A DNA stretch of 64,000 bases. Source: Pacificoceanicola onchidii (GTDB lineage Bacteria; Pseudomonadota; Alphaproteobacteria; Rhodobacterales; Rhodobacteraceae). The DNA lies in the NCBI RefSeq assembly GCF_004804335.1, contig NZ_SRXY01000008.1, forward strand, positions 186,001 through 250,000. Direction: 5' to 3'. The notes under the pieces were generated by a model, which saw nothing but the letters and a program-made list of their open reading frames with translations, did not search any database and was not told the origin of the DNA. Below are positions 61,147-64,000 of this stretch, piece by piece. The first letter of the stretch is position 1. Each line of letters starts with the position of its first letter. The position numbers and the translations under genes were made by a program.

Positions 61147-61860
61147 ATGAGACCTTCAGGACGGAACCTAAACGAAATGCGCACAGTTTCAATCGAGACT
61201 GGCGTTACGAAACACGCCGAAGGGTCTTGCCTGATCAAGATGGGCGACACGCATGTTCTGTGCACCGCGTCTGTCGAAGAGCGTGTGCCTCCGTTCATCA
61301 AAGGCTCCGGCCTTGGCTGGGTGACAGCTGAATACGGCATGTTGCCCCGCTCCACTTCTTCGCGGATGCGCCGTGAAGCGGCTGCCGGAAAGCAAGGTGG
61401 GCGCACTGTGGAAATCCAAAGACTGATTGGACGGTCCCTGCGTGCTGGTGTTGACCGCGTGGCGATGGGTGAGCGTCAGATCACCGTCGACTGTGACGTA
61501 ATCCAGGCGGATGGAGGAACCCGGTGTGCTTCGATCACCGGTGGTTGGGTTGCGCTGCGCATGGCAGTGAACAAGCTGATGAAAATCGGTGACATCAAAA
61601 CCGATCCGCTGATCTCGCCGGTCGCGGCCATCAGCTGCGGGATCTATGCTGGTCAGCCAGTGCTTGATCTGGACTATCCGGAAGACAGCGAAGCGGGTGT
61701 CGATGGAAATTTCATCCTGCGCGGTGACGGTCAGTTAATTGAAGTGCAGATGTCCGCGGAAGGCGCAACGTTCTCTCGAGATCAGATGAGTCAGTTGATG
61801 GATCTGGCAGAGAAGGGCGTGGGCGAGTTGGTCGAAGCTCAAAAGGCAGCGCTGGCATGA
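61147..61860 (+). CDS. rph: Ribonuclease PH
   Basis: Phosphorolytic 3'-5' exoribonuclease that trims tRNA 3' ends; 237 residues. [12 protein letters not shown] at the start, [35 protein letters not shown] and [17 protein letters not shown] are invariant stretches, cited here in parts. The ATG at 61147 is chosen because the family begins MRPSGR; an in-frame ATG lies 30 bases upstream. It overlaps rdgB by ATGA. Confidence 0.95.
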   Translation: MRPSGRNLNEMRTVSIETGVTKHAEGSCLIKMGDTHVLCTASVEERVPPFIKGSGLGWVTAEYGMLPRSTSSRMRREAAAGKQGGRTVEIQRLIGRSLRAGVDRVAMGERQITVDCDVIQADGGTRCASITGGWVALRMAVNKLMKIGDIKTDPLISPVAAISCGIYAGQPVLDLDYPEDSEAGVDGNFILRGDGQLIEVQMSAEGATFSRDQMSQLMDLAEKGVGELVEAQKAALA

Positions 61861-62471
61861 CACGTCGTTTCGAAGGCGAAACGCTGCTCGTCGCGACACA
61901 CAACCAAGGCAAGCTGGAAGAGATCGCGGATCTCTTGCAGCCCTTTGGCGTCAAGGTTGTGGGCGCCAAAGAGATGAATCTGCCGGAGCCTGTCGAAGAC
62001 GGAACGACATTTGTCCAAAATGCCCGGATCAAAGCCCATGCCGCGGCCAAAGCGACGGGATTGCCTGCTCTGTCTGACGATAGTGGCATCGAGATCGACG
62101 CTCTGGACAAGGCGCCCGGCGTCTATACGGCGGATTGGGCAGAAACAGAGACTGGTCGTGACTTTGTCATGGCTATGGAGAAGTCCCACACCTTGCTGCG
62201 GGAAAGCGGCGCGGCGCAACCTTGGACGGCACGGTTTTGCTGTACTTTGGTTCTTGCCTGGCCGGACGGTCACGACGAGGTCTTCCCCGGTGTCATGGAA
62301 GGTCAGGTGGTTTGGCCGATGCGTGGGGATCAGGGACACGGCTACGATCCGATTTTCCAACCGGAAGGGTATGATGTAACTTTCGGCGAGATGGACCGAT
62401 GGGAGAAGAACAAAATCAGCCATCGCGCGGATGCGTTCCGCAAATTCGTAGCGGGCTGTTTTGACAGTTGA
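61857..62471 (+). CDS. rdgB: XTP/dITP diphosphatase (RdgB/HAM1)
   Basis: Removes non-canonical purine nucleotides; 204 residues. [14 protein letters not shown] at the N-terminus, [20 protein letters not shown] and [12 protein letters not shown] are the family substrate- and metal-binding motifs. It overlaps rph by four bases and hemW by eleven, forming a three-gene operon. Confidence 0.95.
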   Translation: MTRRFEGETLLVATHNQGKLEEIADLLQPFGVKVVGAKEMNLPEPVEDGTTFVQNARIKAHAAAKATGLPALSDDSGIEIDALDKAPGVYTADWAETETGRDFVMAMEKSHTLLRESGAAQPWTARFCCTLVLAWPDGHDEVFPGVMEGQVVWPMRGDQGHGYDPIFQPEGYDVTFGEMDRWEKNKISHRADAFRKFVAGCFDS

Positions 62472-63618
62472 AGACTGGCAGAATGGCGGCTTTGGGCTCT
62501 ATGTTCATTGGCCGTTCTGCGAGGCGAAATGCCCGTATTGTGACTTCAACAGCCATGTGACGCGCGGGATTGATCAGGCAGTTTGGGCTCAGGTGCTTGC
62601 CAAGGAAGTACGCCGTGTTTCCGGGCTGACAAAAGGTCGGGTCCTGAACTCCATATTCTTTGGAGGCGGGACACCATCTTTGATGGAGCCTGAGACCGTC
62701 AAGGCTGTTCTTGAGGCTTCAAAGGAAGATTGGACGTGGTCCAACAATATCGAGATCACGCTTGAGGCCAATCCTCGCTCCGTCGACGCGGTTCGGTTTG
62801 AAGGTTATGCAAATGCCGGTGTGAACCGCGTTTCGCTTGGTGTTCAGTCGCTCCGAGATCCTGATCTGAAAGCGCTCGGCAGACTGCATGGAGTCGAGGA
62901 GGCAAAAGCGGCCTTTTCCGTCGCGCGGTCTGTTTTTGATCGGGTCAGTTTTGATCTGATCTATGCCAGGCAAGGCCAATCGCTCGAAGACTGGCGTGAT
63001 GAGTTGCATGAAGCGCTGGATCTTTCTGTGGATCACCTATCGCTTTACCAACTGACAATCGAGCAAGGTACTGCCTTTGGGGATCGGTACAATACGGGGC
63101 GGCTGAAAGGCCTTCCTGACGACGATTTAGGCGCGGATATGTTTGAGCTGACTCAAGAGATCTGTGCTGAAGCTGGCATGCCGGCTTATGAAGTCTCCAA
63201 TCATGCGGCGCCGGGCGCGGAGTCCCGTCACAATCAGATCTATTGGCGGTATGGAGATTATGCCGGCGTAGGCCCTGGGGCGCATGGCCGTCTTACTTTA
63301 AATGGCAAGAAGTTCGCATCTGTCTCATACTCTCAGCCTGGCAAGTGGCTTGCTTCGGCTCAGGGTGGCTCAGGTGATGTGAGCTTTGAACGGCTTAGCG
63401 GCAAAGACCAGGCTGGCGAATACCTGATGATGGGACTGCGGTTGCGCGAAGGTGTTTCGCTTGATCGTTTGCGGTCTTTTAATTCCCGGGTTCTGGCCGA
63501 CGATGTTGTTGAGCATCTCGTAGACCTTGGCCTTGCCTGGAAAACGGAAAATGCTCTGGGCGTTACAGAACAAGGGAAGCTGGTTCTGAACGCCGTGATT
63601 GCAGAGCTTCTTCCCTAG
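62461..63618 (+). CDS. hemW: HemW (heme chaperone, radical-SAM family)
   Basis: A 385-residue radical-SAM-fold protein, formerly annotated as oxygen-independent coproporphyrinogen oxidase. The cluster motif CEAKCPYCDF gives the CxxxCxxC arrangement and FFGGGTPSLM the SAM-binding loop. The C-terminal HemN domain includes GDYAGVGPGAHGR. The HemW-type CxxxCxxC lacks the extra Cys of true HemN. The start is a TTG at 62461 inside rdgB; no ATG or GTG fits the conserved N-terminus. It converges with parB. Confidence 0.9.
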   Translation: MTVEDWQNGGFGLYVHWPFCEAKCPYCDFNSHVTRGIDQAVWAQVLAKEVRRVSGLTKGRVLNSIFFGGGTPSLMEPETVKAVLEASKEDWTWSNNIEITLEANPRSVDAVRFEGYANAGVNRVSLGVQSLRDPDLKALGRLHGVEEAKAAFSVARSVFDRVSFDLIYARQGQSLEDWRDELHEALDLSVDHLSLYQLTIEQGTAFGDRYNTGRLKGLPDDDLGADMFELTQEICAEAGMPAYEVSNHAAPGAESRHNQIYWRYGDYAGVGPGAHGRLTLNGKKFASVSYSQPGKWLASAQGGSGDVSFERLSGKDQAGEYLMMGLRLREGVSLDRLRSFNSRVLADDVVEHLVDLGLAWKTENALGVTEQGKLVLNAVIAELLP

Positions 63619-63631
63619 TTGAGCCGTTTCC

Positions 63632-64000
63632 TCAAACGCTCAGCATGCCGCACAATGAATCCAGCTGCTCAAGCGTATCATAGCTGATCGTCAGTTTTCC
63701 GCTCTCTTGATCCGGCTTGTGGTCAATAGAAACCTTCATTCCGAGAGCAGCCGAGAGATCAGCTTCCAATGCGCGGGTGTCCGCATCTTTTTCGACCTTG
63801 AACGTTCCAGTTGGCTTGGCTTTCGGAGCAAGCGGTTCGTTTGACTTCTTTGCGAGCTTTTCCGCTTCCCGAACAGATAGCCCCTTGGCGACAATGGTTT
63901 TGGCGAGGGTTTCCGGCTCAACCGCTGTGACAAGAGTTCGGGCATGGCCTGCACTCAACTGACCCGCAACAACCATGTCCTGCACGGTTTCCGGAAGGTT
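63632..64000 (-). CDS. parB: ParB chromosome-partitioning protein (partial, C-terminal)
   Basis: Only the last about 122 residues are in the window; the gene runs off the right edge. The visible part holds the end of the helix-turn-helix domain (LSAGHARTLVTAVEPETLAKTI, cited approximately) and the dimerisation tail (KLTISYDTLEQLDSLCGML). ParB binds parS near the origin, so its presence suggests proximity to oriC, as in other Rhodobacteraceae. Confidence 0.92.
   Translation of the reverse strand, partial: NLPETVQDMVVAGQLSAGHARTLVTAVEPETLAKTIVAKGLSVREAEKLAKKSNEPLAPKAKPTGTFKVEKDADTRALEADLSAALGMKVSIDHKPDQESGKLTISYDTLEQLDSLCGMLSV

Noticed and set aside
1-64000. CRISPR array, insertion sequences, prophage or integrase genes, rRNA operons
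   Set aside because: None seen: no spaced direct-repeat array, no transposase or integrase motifs, no rRNA-like sequence. The biosynthetic region shows no visible mobility genes or attachment-site repeats.

Overview
The window looks like a chromosomal segment of a marine-type alphaproteobacterium, most likely Rhodobacteraceae (Roseobacter group). The grounds are the gene order grpE-hrcA / rph-rdgB-hemW / parB, a Mrp antiporter whose A and B subunits are fused, the alphaproteobacterial flavour of the housekeeping proteins, and many ATGA start/stop overlaps. The partial parB at the right edge suggests the replication origin region is not far away. I saw no rRNA, tRNA, CRISPR array, insertion sequence or prophage.

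Left part (1-18.1 kb), ordinary metabolism: a heterodimeric ABC exporter, CCA-adding enzyme, two NUDIX hydrolases, Hsp33, a receiver-PP2C phosphatase facing an HPt protein, an SDR, threonine dehydratase, a membrane protein, argininosuccinate synthase, an SCP2-like protein, a sulfotransferase-like/aminotransferase pair, a metallo-beta-lactamase-fold hydrolase, and a GH25 lysozyme with a membrane partner.

Central part (18.1-46.5 kb), the notable region: what looks like a large, undescribed biosynthetic and export locus. A plus-strand operon (trpF-like, trpA-like, AfsA-type double hotdog, FAD oxidoreductase, MFS exporter) converges on a perfect 17-bp bidirectional terminator with a minus-strand run (ectoine-synthase-like ectC, Cys-less ketosynthase, ketosynthase, acyl-CoA-dehydrogenase-like enzyme, stand-alone adenylation enzyme, carrier protein, trpD-like, trpC-like, degenerate receiver). 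The four Trp-type enzymes are divergent, and there is no trpB or trpE. The adenylation/carrier/dehydrogenase trio resembles the prolyl-to-pyrrolyl loading module of prodiginine and pyoluteorin pathways, but its specificity residues differ. Around this core lie two probable envelope-lipophile transport sets: LolA-like + MMPL/RND, and LolD-like ATPase + MacB/LolE-like permease + LolA-like + outer-membrane barrel. There are also a two-component system with a transglutaminase-like protein, an orphan OmpR-type regulator, a divergent UbiD-like decarboxylase on one flank and a UbiX prenyltransferase on the other. My reading is synthesis of an N-heterocycle/polyketide hybrid that is delivered to the outer membrane or exported. 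The product is unknown to me.

Right part (46.6-64 kb), ordinary: a six-gene Mrp (Pha-type) cation/proton antiporter operon, MsrA with a Shine-Dalgarno-sequestering hairpin, ribokinase-family kinase, MaeB malic enzyme, MutS, GrpE/HrcA, RNase PH, RdgB, HemW and the C-terminus of ParB.

All motif comparisons were made by eye. No database search, alignment program or folding calculation was run.
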